Shown here: one piece after another, positions 8,515 to 16,335 of the stretch
Position numbering within the stretch: position 1 is the stretch's first letter
Layout: each line of letters starts with the position of its first letter
Assembly (NCBI GenBank): GCA_963825685.1
Contig: CAWGUD010000007.1
Span: 155,186-219,185, forward strand
Reading direction: 5' to 3'
Origin: JAOUEA01 sp963825685
Lineage (GTDB): Bacteria; Actinomycetota; UBA4738; HRBIN12
Length of the DNA: 64,000 nucleotides
Position numbers and translations under genes: made by a program
The notes under the pieces: generated by a model
What the model was told of the DNA's origin: nothing
Database searches by the model: none
What the model saw: only the letters and a program-made list of their open reading frames with translations

Positions 8515-9834
8515 ATGCGGCGCCTACGACCGGAGACCGTGTACCTCGTCTACTCGATCGGCGAGGGCTTCTTCTTCCACCTGATGTCGGTGCTGTTCAG
8601 CGTGTTCCTGATCGTGGAGCTCGAGCTCGACGCGCTCCAGCTGCTGCTGCTCGGCACGGTGCTCGAGCTCACGTACCTGCTCTTCGAGGTGCCGACCGGG
8701 GTCGTCGCCGACACCGTGAGCCGTCGCCTCTCGGTCGTGATCGGACTGTTCGGCTCCGGTGTCGCGTTCCTGGTGCTGGGCGTCGCCGGGTCCTTCGCGA
8801 TCGCCGTGCTCTCCCAGGCCGTGTGGGGGGTGTTCGCGACGTTCCAGAGCGGCGCCGATGTCGCCTGGCTCACGGATGAGATCGGGGAGGAAGCCGCCCA
8901 GCCGATGTATCTGCGGAGCGAGCAGTGGTGGCAGTGGGGATCGCTCGTCGGCATCGTGGTGGGAGTGACGATCGCGTCCGTCTCGGACCTTCGCACGCCG
9001 ATCCTCGTATCGGGGTTCGGATTCCTGGCGATGGCGCTCTTCATGGCGGTGGCGATGAAGGAGGAAGGGTTCCGGCCCGAACGGCGTCAGGGCGAGCGCT
9101 TGCACACGTCGTTGGCCACGACCGTCCGTGACGGAGTGGCCGCGGTCCGGGCCCACCACGTGTTGCTGCTGATCCTCGGCACCGCGGCCCTGCACGGCAT
9201 GTCGACCGAAGGGTTCGACCGTCTCAGTGACCTGCATCTGCTCGAGGACATCGGGCTGCCCTCGGTGGGCGGGCTCGAGCTGCCGGTGTGGTTCGGCATC
9301 CTCGACGGGGGCGCGCTGCTGTTCGGCATCGGCGCGCTCGCGATCGTGAAGCGTCGCGTGCACCTGCAGGGGCACGGAACGGTCGCCCGGGTGCTCGCCG
9401 TCGTCGATGTGGTGCTGGTCGTCGCGGTTGTGGTGTTCGCCGTCTCGTCGAGCTTCTGGCTCGCCCTCGCGGCGTTCTGGCTGGTGGGCACGCTGCGCAG
9501 CGTGCGGGAGCCCGTGTTCACGGCATGGATCAATCAGGGTTTGGACGCGAAGACCCGCGCCACGATCAACTCGGTCGGCGGGCAGTCCGACGCCATCGGC
9601 CAGGCAGCGGGCGGGCCGGGCATCGGCCTGATCGCCCGGTCGGTCTCGGTGCCGACCGCGCTCGTCGTATCGGGACTGCTGCGACTTCCTGCCCTGGCTC
9701 TGTACGCCCGCGCGATCAAGCGAGGCACGGTCGGTACGCTCGCGCCGGACCAGATCGACGAGGAGCTACATCTCGAGGACGCGCCGACGAGGGCCGAGGT
9801 GCCGGAGGGCCCCGACGAGCCGTCCGCGCGATAG
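8515..9834 (+). CDS. MFS transporter
   Basis: A 439-residue polytopic membrane protein of the major facilitator superfamily with about 12 hydrophobic helices. After the second helix it has FEVPTGVVADTVSRRLSVVI, the MFS loop 2-3 signature (G-x-x-x-D-x-x-x-R-R). A long central cytoplasmic segment (MKEEGFRPERRQGERLHTS) separates the two six-helix halves. The substrate is not determined; the family includes drug and metabolite exporters. A TAGGCT box at 8500-8505, 9 nt before the ATG, suggests a leaderless mRNA. Confidence 0.85.
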   Translation: MRRLRPETVYLVYSIGEGFFFHLMSVLFSVFLIVELELDALQLLLLGTVLELTYLLFEVPTGVVADTVSRRLSVVIGLFGSGVAFLVLGVAGSFAIAVLSQAVWGVFATFQSGADVAWLTDEIGEEAAQPMYLRSEQWWQWGSLVGIVVGVTIASVSDLRTPILVSGFGFLAMALFMAVAMKEEGFRPERRQGERLHTSLATTVRDGVAAVRAHHVLLLILGTAALHGMSTEGFDRLSDLHLLEDIGLPSVGGLELPVWFGILDGGALLFGIGALAIVKRRVHLQGHGTVARVLAVVDVVLVVAVVVFAVSSSFWLALAAFWLVGTLRSVREPVFTAWINQGLDAKTRATINSVGGQSDAIGQAAGGPGIGLIARSVSVPTALVVSGLLRLPALALYARAIKRGTVGTLAPDQIDEELHLEDAPTRAEVPEGPDEPSAR

Positions 9835-9846
9835 CCGCCGGCGTCC

Positions 9847-10236
9847 CTACTGGTTCGCGGGCGGCACGTCGATCACGGAGCGCCTGCGGACCTTCGACGA
9901 CTCTGTGCGTTCCCAGTCGCGGATCGCCTCGGCGATGCCGATCAAGATCGCGCCGCCACCGGTCATGGCCACGAGCCGGCCGAGGGGCGAGCGCTTCAGG
10001 CCGGGCACGCGCATGAGCAGCGGCACCGACACGATCACCGCCCCAGCGAGCACGCTCCGCAGGCGTCGGCCCGCGGGCGACTCGAGGAACTCCAGCAGCT
10101 CATCGGCTGCGATGTCGGCTCGCTCGGCGAGGTGCTTGATGCGCTCCAGGCTGCTCATGGCATCCAGGGTAGCGCGGGTTCCCGCGAGCGAAGCCCGCAC
10201 GCGTAACTGGGCCGGCGCAGGGAGCCGTTCGCTCAC
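9847..10236 (-). CDS. Small membrane protein of unknown function
   Basis: A 129-residue protein with one or two hydrophobic helices (SVLAGAVIVSVPLLMRV and AMTGGGAILIGIAEAI) and an acidic helical amino-terminal half (LAERADIAADELLEFLESP). No family is recognised. The GTG at 10236 overlaps the stop of the acyl-CoA synthetase gene in a GTGA, which implies translational coupling. An internal start at 10158 (MSSLERIKHL) would give a shorter protein beginning at the better conserved-looking part. Confidence 0.6.
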   Translation of the reverse strand: MSERLPAPAQLRVRASLAGTRATLDAMSSLERIKHLAERADIAADELLEFLESPAGRRLRSVLAGAVIVSVPLLMRVPGLKRSPLGRLVAMTGGGAILIGIAEAIRDWERTESSKVRRRSVIDVPPANQ

Positions 10237-12953
10237 CCCTCGGCGCGAGCGCCGAACGGGGTGGCAGGCTCGGGGGTCTGCACGGAGATGCGTGCGTCGA
10301 CGACGACGGCACCGTCGGTGTGCACGATGACCGGGTTGCAGTCCATCTCGGCGATCGCGTCGTGCGCGGTCGCGATCGCACCGAGCCGCAACACCACCTC
10401 GGTGAGCGCCGCGACGTCGGCCTTCTCGGCGCCTCGGAACCCGTCGAGCAGCGGGAACGTCGCCAGCGAGTGCACCATCTCGTCGGCGTCGAGATCGGTG
10501 AGCGGGGCGACCCGCACCGCCACGTCGCGTGTGAGCTCCACCGTCACCCCCCCCGCTCCCACCGCGATCACCGGGCCGAACACTGGGTCGGCGACGGCGC
10601 CGACGAGCATCTCGACGCCGGGTGTCACCATCTCCTGCACGAGGAAGCCGTCGAACTGCTCCCCGGCCGCGAGCACGCGCTCGGCCATCGCGGTCGCCTC
10701 GGCCAGCACGTCGGCGGGGAGGAGATCAAGCACGACGGCGCCCGACTCCGTCTTGTGCACCGGGCCGACCGCCTTGAGCGCGACCGCGCGATCGAACGAT
10801 GCCGCCGCGTCGGCCGCTTCCTCAGGTGACGTCGCGCGAGCCTGCCGAGCGGTAGGAACCCCGTAGCAGTCGAGCAGGGTGCGCACCTCGTCGGGGGTGA
10901 GCCACCCTTCGCCACGCGTGAGCGCGTCAGCGATCACGGCAGCGGCCTCGTCCTCACGGGCCTCGAACGACGGCACGGCGCCCTCGGGCTTCGCACGCCA
11001 CACCCCGAGCTCGGTCGCGTGCGCGAGCGCGATCGCTGCCTGCTCCGGGTAGGCGAACGAGGGGATCCTGAGCCCGGGCGCTCGGAGTGCATCGGGCAAC
11101 CCGCGTGACGACATGAAGCAGGTGAGCACCGGGATGCGACCGTCGATCCGGGTGATCGCGTCGACCAACGCCGTGGCGACGGCGGGGGCGTCGGATTCGA
11201 GCGGCGGGATGTAGATCGCGATCATCGCGTCGACGTTCGGATCGGCGGCGACCGTGCCGATCGCCTGTCCGTAGTCCTCGGGGGTGGCCGAGGCGATCAT
11301 GTCCACCGGGTTCGACAGTGATGCCTCGTCGGGCAGGAACGCCTCGAGGGCAGCGACCGTCTCGGAGGCAAGCTCGGGCACCGACAGGCCGGTGGCCTCG
11401 CACGTGTCGGCGCACAGGATGCCCAGTCCGCCGGCGTTGGTGACGATCGCGACGCGGTCGCCGGTCGGCACCGGTTGGTTCGCGAGCAGCGTCGCCACGT
11501 CGAACATCTCTTCGAGCGTGTCGGTGCGGATCACGCCGTGCTGACGGAAGAGCGCGTCGACGGTCGTGTCGCTGGCCGCCAGCAGGGCACCGGTGTGCGA
11601 CGACGCGGCGCGTTGCCCGGCTGCGCTGCGTCCGGACTTCACCACGACGACGGGCTTCGTGCGACCGATGCGACGGGCGAGCCGGCCGAACCGGCGCGGG
11701 TTCCCGAAGCTCTCGAGGTAGAGCATCACCAGGTCGGTGCGATCGTCCTGCTCCCAGTAGCAGAGCAGGTCGTTGCCCGAGACGTCGGCCTTGTTGCCCA
11801 CCGAGACGAACGTCGACAGGCCGAGCCCGAGCTCAGCCGCCTGCCCCATCACCGCGAGGCCGAGGGCGCCGCTCTGGGACAGGAATCCCACGCGGCCCGG
11901 CGGAGGCCACGCCGTGGAGAACGTGCCGTTCAGCACGAGCGCCGGGTCGGTGTTCACCACGCCCATGCAGTTCGGGCCGATCAGGCGCATGCCGCTGGCG
12001 CGGCACACCTCGAGCAGGTCGCGCTGGCGCGCGAGGCCCTCGGGGCCGGTCTCGCCGAAGCCCGCCGAGATCACGATGAGCCCGCGCACGCCTTTGGCGG
12101 CGCACTGGCGAGCGACATCGACGACCCCTGCCGCAGGCACCGCGATGAACGAGACCTCGACGTCGCCGGGCACGTCGTTCACCGACGGGTACGCGGGCAC
12201 GCCCTGCACCGCCGGCGCGCTCGGGTTCACGGGGTACACCACGCCCTGGAACGGACCCGACAGCAGGTTGTGCAGCAGGCGCCCTCCGATCGATGATGGG
12301 TCGCGCGACGCGCCGATCACCGCGACCGACATCGGCTCCAGCAGCAGTCGCACCGCCGCCGCCGCCGCCGCATCCTCCCGTTCCTCGTAGCGTTCGGCGG
12401 CCTCATCGGTGATCTCGGTCGGGAACTCGACCTCGACCTCGCCGGGCACCGCGCGGATGCGCACAGCGAACCCCGTGCGCCGGAACACGTCGATCATGCG
12501 GTGGTTCTCCGGCAGTACCTGCGCCACGAAGGTCTCGATGCCGCTACCCTGTGCCGCCTGGGCGAGATGGGCGATCAGGATCGATCCGAGTCCGTGGCCC
12601 TGCAGTGCGTCGGCGATGCTGACGCTCACCTCTGCCCGCGGCGCGGTGCCCTGTCGCACGTATTGCGCACCCCCGATGACCGTGCCCTCGGGGCCACCCG
12701 CGAACGCGAGCAAGGTCAGGTGGTCGGCGTAGTCGACGTCGACCGTCTTGGCTGCCACGTCGGTGATGTCGACCGACATGCCCCAGAACCGCAGACGCCG
12801 CGACTCGTCCGACAGTCCGATCAGGTAATCCTCGACACGCTCGCGATCCTCGCGCCGGGCCGGGCGGATGTGCACGGTGCGGCCATCGCGCAGCACAACG
12901 TCTGTCTCTCGATGGGCCGGGTACCGGCCCCGATCGTCATCGGTCTCATGCAT
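10233..12953 (-). CDS. ADP-forming acyl-CoA synthetase fused to a GNAT acetyltransferase domain
   Basis: A 906-residue fusion. Residues about 15-165 are a GNAT N-acetyltransferase domain (VHIRPARREDRERVEDYL, then GHGLGSILIAHLAQAA with the acetyl-CoA loop). A CoA-binding Rossmann domain follows (SVAVIGASRDPSSIGGRLLH), then a succinyl-CoA-synthetase-like ligase domain with the phospho-histidine loop AASSHTGALLAASDTTVDAL. A carboxy-terminal ATP-grasp domain completes it (LLDCYGVPTARQA, KAVGPVHKTESGAV). Such NDP-forming acetyl-CoA synthetases interconvert acyl-CoA + ADP + Pi and acid + ATP. The GNAT fusion resembles Pat-type lysine acetyltransferases that control acyl-CoA synthetases, but here the domain order puts GNAT first. 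The ATG at 12953 lies 3 nt from the mature tRNA-Sec end, so no normal leader exists unless it starts inside the tRNA. Confidence 0.88.
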   Translation of the reverse strand: MHETDDDRGRYPAHRETDVVLRDGRTVHIRPARREDRERVEDYLIGLSDESRRLRFWGMSVDITDVAAKTVDVDYADHLTLLAFAGGPEGTVIGGAQYVRQGTAPRAEVSVSIADALQGHGLGSILIAHLAQAAQGSGIETFVAQVLPENHRMIDVFRRTGFAVRIRAVPGEVEVEFPTEITDEAAERYEEREDAAAAAAVRLLLEPMSVAVIGASRDPSSIGGRLLHNLLSGPFQGVVYPVNPSAPAVQGVPAYPSVNDVPGDVEVSFIAVPAAGVVDVARQCAAKGVRGLIVISAGFGETGPEGLARQRDLLEVCRASGMRLIGPNCMGVVNTDPALVLNGTFSTAWPPPGRVGFLSQSGALGLAVMGQAAELGLGLSTFVSVGNKADVSGNDLLCYWEQDDRTDLVMLYLESFGNPRRFGRLARRIGRTKPVVVVKSGRSAAGQRAASSHTGALLAASDTTVDALFRQHGVIRTDTLEEMFDVATLLANQPVPTGDRVAIVTNAGGLGILCADTCEATGLSVPELASETVAALEAFLPDEASLSNPVDMIASATPEDYGQAIGTVAADPNVDAMIAIYIPPLESDAPAVATALVDAITRIDGRIPVLTCFMSSRGLPDALRAPGLRIPSFAYPEQAAIALAHATELGVWRAKPEGAVPSFEAREDEAAAVIADALTRGEGWLTPDEVRTLLDCYGVPTARQARATSPEEAADAAASFDRAVALKAVGPVHKTESGAVVLDLLPADVLAEATAMAERVLAAGEQFDGFLVQEMVTPGVEMLVGAVADPVFGPVIAVGAGGVTVELTRDVAVRVAPLTDLDADEMVHSLATFPLLDGFRGAEKADVAALTEVVLRLGAIATAHDAIAEMDCNPVIVHTDGAVVVDARISVQTPEPATPFGARAEG

Positions 12954-12955
12954 CG

Positions 12956-13047
12956 CGGAGGCGGACGGGAATCGAACCCGCCTGGGAGCGTGCGCCCCCA
13001 CGTCGGTTTTGAAGACCGCGGGGCCCACCAGGAACCCTGACGCCTCC
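12956..13047 (-). tRNA. selC: tRNA-Sec (anticodon TCA), selC
   Basis: A 92-nt tRNA read on the minus strand. It has a 7-bp acceptor GGAGGCG/CGCCTCC with discriminator G. The D stem is extended to 6 bp (GGGTTC/GGGCCC around CTGGT), which is specific to selenocysteine tRNA. The anticodon loop is CTTCAAA with TCA at 13012-13010. A long variable arm has about 7-8 bp (TGGGGGCG/CGCTCCCA), and the T arm GCGGG-TTCGATT-CCCGT is standard. CCA is not encoded. The TCA anticodon, long D stem and long variable arm together exclude Ser or Leu. No selA, selB or selD is in the window. Confidence 0.95.
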
Positions 13048-13090
13048 GTCACAAGGCTACCCGCCTCGTCCGGCGTCGCGTGCGAGGCGG

Positions 13091-13119
13091 TACACTTCCA
13101 CTAATCTAAGCCAGACTAG
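13091..13119 (+). promoter_or_regulatory. Promoter and operator-like inverted repeat of the PadR gene
   Basis: TACACT (13091-13096) is a reasonable -10 box. Immediately downstream, CTAATCT (13101-13107) and AGACTAG (13113-13119) form a near-perfect inverted repeat with a 5-bp spacer, covering the expected transcription start. PadR repressors commonly bind such sites to repress their own gene; that link is inferred. Confidence 0.55.
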
Positions 13120-13153
13120 ACCGGGGGATCGAGCCAGACGAGGAGCAGGAACG

Positions 13154-13699
13154 ATGGCGACGAAGGTTGAGATCGTGGTGCTGGGGCTGTTGGCTGAAGG
13201 GCCGATGCACGGGTACGACCTGCTCGAGCGCTTCCGCACGCGCAGTATGGGCTTCTGGACCGAGCTGAGCCGCGCGTCGGTCTACCAGGTGCTCAAGCGA
13301 TTCGAGCGCGACGGACTGGTCACGGGCAAGGCGCAGGAAGGCCGGGAAGGGCCGGACCGCAGGGTCTTCCGCATCACGAGGCAGGGACGCGACCGCCTGG
13401 CCGAGGGCGTGATCGAGATGGCCGGCGACCTCGTACCGCTCGACTCCCAAGCAGCCGTGGCGCTGGGATTCGCGCACGCGGTGCCTGCTGCAACGGCCAA
13501 AGCCGCTGCCGACGCGCGTGAACGCTCGATCCGTGACCTGCTCGAGGCCCTCCGCACCGAGCTCGATCGCACGGCCGCCGAGCACGACCCCGGCCGTTCG
13601 GTGTCGGCGGCAATGCTCCGTCAGCAGGAAACGTTCGCCGAGGCCGAGCTCGCGTGGCTCACGACGTATCGCGCGACGCTCGGGAAGGTCCGCCGCTAG
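13154..13699 (+). CDS. PadR family transcriptional regulator
   Basis: A 181-residue PadR-type repressor. The winged helix-turn-helix occupies residues 5-80: VLGLLAEGPMHGYDLLERF, then ELSRASVYQVLKRFERDGLV and a wing with GREGPDRRVFRIT. The carboxy-terminal part (residues 100-175, ARERSIRDLLEALRTELDRT) is the helical dimerisation domain of the Vir_act_alpha_C type. AGGAG at 13141-13145 sits 8 nt before the ATG. An operator-like inverted repeat upstream suggests autoregulation. The usual target, a multidrug transporter or lipid-related gene, is not adjacent. Confidence 0.9.
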   Translation: MATKVEIVVLGLLAEGPMHGYDLLERFRTRSMGFWTELSRASVYQVLKRFERDGLVTGKAQEGREGPDRRVFRITRQGRDRLAEGVIEMAGDLVPLDSQAAVALGFAHAVPAATAKAAADARERSIRDLLEALRTELDRTAAEHDPGRSVSAAMLRQQETFAEAELAWLTTYRATLGKVRR

Positions 13700-13755
13700 C
13701 GGGTCGCCGACCCTCCGGCTCCAGGTCGGTGGCCGACCGTACGATGGGAAACACG

Positions 13756-14556
13756 ATGGAAGCTGCGTTCTTCGACCTCGACAAGACGATCATCTCAAGG
13801 TCGTCGTCGCTCGCCCTGTCACGTCCCCTCTACCGGGCCGGCATGGTGTCTCGGTCCCAGCTGCTCCGTGGCGCTTACGCCCAGCTGGTCTACCTGTTGG
13901 TCGGGGCCGACGAGGACAAGATGGAGCGCCTCAAAGAGGGCATGCTCTCGCTCACGAAGGGCTGGAACCAGGATCAGGTCGAGACGCTCGTGCGCGAGGT
14001 GATCTTCGACGTGATCGACCCGTACGTGTATCAGGAGGCGCTCGACCTCATCGCGCTGCATCGCAGCGAGGGCCGGCGCATCTACATCGTGTCGAGCTCG
14101 CCCGAGGAGGTCGTGCGTCCCCTGAGTCAGCACTTCGGCGCGAGCGGGGTGATCGCGACACGCGCTGAGATCGACGACGACGGTCACTACACGGGCGAGC
14201 TTGCGTTCTATGCGTACGGGGACCAGAAGGCCGAGGCGATCGAGGGGCTGGCAGAACGGCTCGGCATCGACCTCGATGCCTCATACGCATACAGCGACTC
14301 GGTCACCGACCTGCCCATGCTCTCGGTCGTGGGGCATCCGGTCGCGGTGAACCCCGACCGAGACCTTCGCCGCGAGGCCGAAGAGCGCGGATGGCAGGTG
14401 CGCGACTTCCGGCGGCCCGTGCGGTTGCGCACGCGCATCGCGCAGGCCGTGCCGCCGCCGAAGCCGTCGATCGCGGCCGCCGTCGGCGCAGTGGGGGTGG
14501 CGGTGGTGCTGGTGTGGGTCGTGTTGCGATCTCGGACGCACCGAGCGGAAGGCTGA
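13756..14556 (+). CDS. HAD-IB family hydrolase with a carboxy-terminal membrane anchor
   Basis: A 266-residue SerB-like HAD phosphatase. Motif I is AFFDLDKTIISRSSS (nucleophile and acid/base Asp), motif II is YIVSSSPEEVV, motif III lysine is in YGDQKAEAI, and motif IV is YAYSDSVTDLPML. This motif set is shared with actinobacterial HAD-IB hydrolases related to phosphoserine phosphatase and lysophosphatidate phosphatase-like proteins. Residues 243-262 (SIAAAVGAVGVAVVLVWVVL) form a transmembrane helix, so the enzyme is probably membrane-tethered with a cytosolic active site. The ATG at 13756 is chosen; 13744 is also in frame. TACGAT at 13740-13745 is a candidate -10 for a near-leaderless mRNA. 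Confidence 0.85.
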   Translation: MEAAFFDLDKTIISRSSSLALSRPLYRAGMVSRSQLLRGAYAQLVYLLVGADEDKMERLKEGMLSLTKGWNQDQVETLVREVIFDVIDPYVYQEALDLIALHRSEGRRIYIVSSSPEEVVRPLSQHFGASGVIATRAEIDDDGHYTGELAFYAYGDQKAEAIEGLAERLGIDLDASYAYSDSVTDLPMLSVVGHPVAVNPDRDLRREAEERGWQVRDFRRPVRLRTRIAQAVPPPKPSIAAAVGAVGVAVVLVWVVLRSRTHRAEG

Positions 14557-14602
14557 GCCTCCCGCGTTTGCGCCGTTCCCTGGTGGGGTGTACGTTCGGG
14601 CG

Positions 14603-14738
14603 GGTGCCGAGAGGTACCTGCGAGGGGAGCAGAACCCACGCGCGAGTCATGCCGCGGGAGGCATGCTCAGGCCCCGGGGGCCACGCCGCCGGCGCCCGAG
14701 CACGTGCAGACGAGACGCTTGATACCTGCTCCCCTCGC
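14603..14738 (+). other. Possible structured RNA or complex palindromic element
   Basis: The 14557-14776 gap has no credible coding. It holds a hairpin GGTGCC-GAGA-GGTACC (14603-14618, GNRA tetraloop). Next is a perfect 13-bp long-range pairing, GCGAGGGGAGCAG (14620-14632) with CTGCTCCCCTCGC (14726-14738). Nested inside are a hairpin CATGCC/GGCATG (14648-14653/14660-14665, extended by GAG/CTC) and the palindromic run GGCCCCGGGGGCC (14670-14682). The layout is that of a multibranched RNA. It does not match the consensus of any riboswitch, SRP RNA, 6S or tmRNA that I know. Strand is uncertain because the palindromes read both ways. Confidence 0.4.
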
Positions 14739-14776
14739 TCTATGTCCGGGCGCGGGCCGTGGACGCGGGAGCCTGG

Positions 14777-15031
14777 TCAACCGGACGCGGCGGGATGCTC
14801 CAAGAGATCGGCCAGCCGCTCGGCCCGGATCGCGGCCTGCAGCGGGCGAGCCGCGCCCACGTCGCGCGCTATCAACGCGAGCTCTCGCTCGACCGACGGT
14901 GCGAGCGGCGCCATGCGATCGTGCACCAGCGGATCGAGGCGCCCCACAGCCCTATCGAGCCGTTCGATCGCGATCGCGAGTGGTCCCTTGCGGCGTGTGC
15001 GGTAGTCGTCGAGCGAGATGACCTGTGCCAT
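14777..15031 (-). CDS. Small conserved-looking protein of unknown function
   Basis: An 84-residue protein beginning MAQVISLDDYRTRRKGP. It is charged and helical (AIERLDRAVGRLDPLVHDRM, then VERELALIARDVGAARPLQA) with no membrane segment. The opening ISLDDYRTRR is often seen in small actinobacterial proteins of unknown role. The start is supported by a TATCGT -10-like box (minus strand, 15044-15039) exactly 7 nt before the ATG, indicating a leaderless mRNA. Function unknown. Confidence 0.6.
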   Translation of the reverse strand: MAQVISLDDYRTRRKGPLAIAIERLDRAVGRLDPLVHDRMAPLAPSVERELALIARDVGAARPLQAAIRAERLADLLEHPAASG

Positions 15032-15090
15032 GTCCTGAACGATAGCCCAGGGGTCTGACACGGCCGGTATCACGCTCGATGGATGATCGT

Positions 15091-15115
15091 GGATGCACAC
15101 CCGACGTGTGCATCC
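15091..15115 (-). terminator. Hairpin terminator after the metallophosphoesterase gene
   Basis: A perfect 10-bp stem GGATGCACAC/GTGTGCATCC with a 5-nt loop lies 15 bp beyond the metallophosphoesterase stop and before the next minus-strand gene. There is no T-run. Confidence 0.65.
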
Positions 15116-15129
15116 CGTGCCTCCGTCCG

Positions 15130-15972
15130 CTAGCTGCAGGTTCCCGTTCCGGAATCGCGCACCGTGCGAGCGACGTCGAGGAACGACCAGGAGTAGTTCG
15201 CGGCGTCCAGCTGCAGCTTCAACACGCCGAAGCCCTTGAATCCCGCGTCGGCCGTCGCCTTCGGCGTGCCGGACGACTTGCCGCCGGTGCCGACGACGAA
15301 CTGTCGGATCGGCAAGCCGAACCCTCGGTCCCAGCGTTCGTACGTGTGGCGATGCCCATTGAGATACAGCTCGGCACCTTCGGACGCGAGGACACTGGCG
15401 AACGACTTGTTGGAGTGATGCGCGATAGCGAGCTCGCACTGATGGTCGTCGGCCTGGAGGTCGGCCTTCAGCCACGACCGCTCTCCGGTGCAGCTGATCC
15501 CAGACACGGAGCAGTTCGTGTTCAGCGCCACGATGTGCCAGTCGCCGAGGTTGAACGAGTAGTAGCCCTTCCTCGGGTCGGTGGCCGTCGAGCCGTACTG
15601 CGTGAGGACGCTGGAGAAGTACTGGAAGTAGCCGGCCGCGTTCGGCGTCTCGTACTCGTGATTGCCCGGCACCGGAGCGGTGATGGACCTGAACACCCCC
15701 CATGTCGGGTCGTAGGACTTGAGGAACTGGGCGTACTCTCCGCGCTCGTACTGCGCGTCACCGAGCATCAGCACGCTCGTCGGATGGATCACGTCGGTGA
15801 TCAGCGATGCCGTCTTGCGCTGAGCGGTGTTGGGACTGTTGGCCTTGGCGATATCGCCAGCGGCGGCCACGGTGACGGTTGCGGCGGACGCCGTTCCGGA
15901 GAGGAGCAGGCTGACGATGACGACGCAGAGGAGCGAGGTGATGTGACGATGGTTCGGTGCGGAGCAACGCAT
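15130..15972 (-). CDS. Secreted metallophosphoesterase (purple acid phosphatase-like)
   Basis: A 280-residue exported calcineurin-type phosphoesterase. A signal peptide covers about residues 1-32 (HITSLLCVVIVSLLLSGTASA). Metal-binding motifs follow in family order: AAAGDIA, MLGDAQYERG, VPGNHEY, AIAHHSNKSF and LNGHRHTYERW. This arrangement matches the metallophosphatase domain of acid phosphatase/alkaline phosphatase family proteins that release phosphate outside the cell. The ATG at 15972 is chosen because AGGAGG sits 7 nt upstream; a longer start at 16002 lacks a site. Two inverted repeats lie upstream. Confidence 0.85.
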   Translation of the reverse strand: MRCSAPNHRHITSLLCVVIVSLLLSGTASAATVTVAAAGDIAKANSPNTAQRKTASLITDVIHPTSVLMLGDAQYERGEYAQFLKSYDPTWGVFRSITAPVPGNHEYETPNAAGYFQYFSSVLTQYGSTATDPRKGYYSFNLGDWHIVALNTNCSVSGISCTGERSWLKADLQADDHQCELAIAHHSNKSFASVLASEGAELYLNGHRHTYERWDRGFGLPIRQFVVGTGGKSSGTPKATADAGFKGFGVLKLQLDAANYSWSFLDVARTVRDSGTGTCS

Positions 15973-16022
15973 GGGGAGGCCTCCTACTATCGAGCGGTTC
16001 ACAAAAGCTCAATGGCAGGCAT

Positions 16023-16086
16023 CCGGTCAAGACCTAGACCGGAAATAATTCGTTCCATGTCGGCCTATCGGGGGACACGCCGATAG
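16023..16086 (-). promoter_or_regulatory. Two inverted repeats upstream of the metallophosphoesterase gene
   Basis: CCGGTC (16023-16028)/GACCGG (16037-16042) and CTATCGG (16065-16071)/CCGATAG (16080-16086), each with an 8-bp spacer, flank an AT-rich AAATAATT tract. The position and the equal spacers suggest regulator sites or a leader hairpin for the phosphatase gene. The regulator is unknown. Confidence 0.4.
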
Positions 16087-16122
16087 CTCAACTGGCCGAC
16101 GGTCCGTGCCGATACCCGAAAC

Positions 16123-16320
16123 ATGGTAGCGATGCGGCCCGACGACCACGTGGCGTTCGTGGGCCCTCCTGGCGCCGTGCTCAAGTCGCCGGTCCCAGGG
16201 GAGCTCGGCGTGATCCAGCGCGTCGGGTACGGCGCCGTGCACGTCGTGTGGGAGCGCTCTCCCTTGCTCATCGCCTGGCCGCACGAATGGATCGAGCGAC
16301 GCGAGCCACGGGAGCGATGA
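16123..16320 (+). CDS. Small hypothetical protein
   Basis: A 65-residue ORF with codon use like its neighbours and a plausible small beta-barrel pattern (DDHVAFVGPPGAVLKSPVPG, then GVIQRVGYGAVHVVWERSP, ending AWPHEWIERREP). Alternating strands with G-x-V-x-x-V resemble small SH3-like or DUF4926-like proteins, but no family can be assigned. It converges on the BNR gene with 15 bp between stops. Confidence 0.5.
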   Translation: MVAMRPDDHVAFVGPPGAVLKSPVPGELGVIQRVGYGAVHVVWERSPLLIAWPHEWIERREPRER

Positions 16321-16335
16321 CTTCAGGGCGGCGCT

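Noticed and set aside
14603..14738. SRP RNA, 6S RNA, tmRNA or a known riboswitch
   Set aside because: None of the conserved sequence blocks of those RNAs, such as GGAAGCAGC for SRP RNA, is present.
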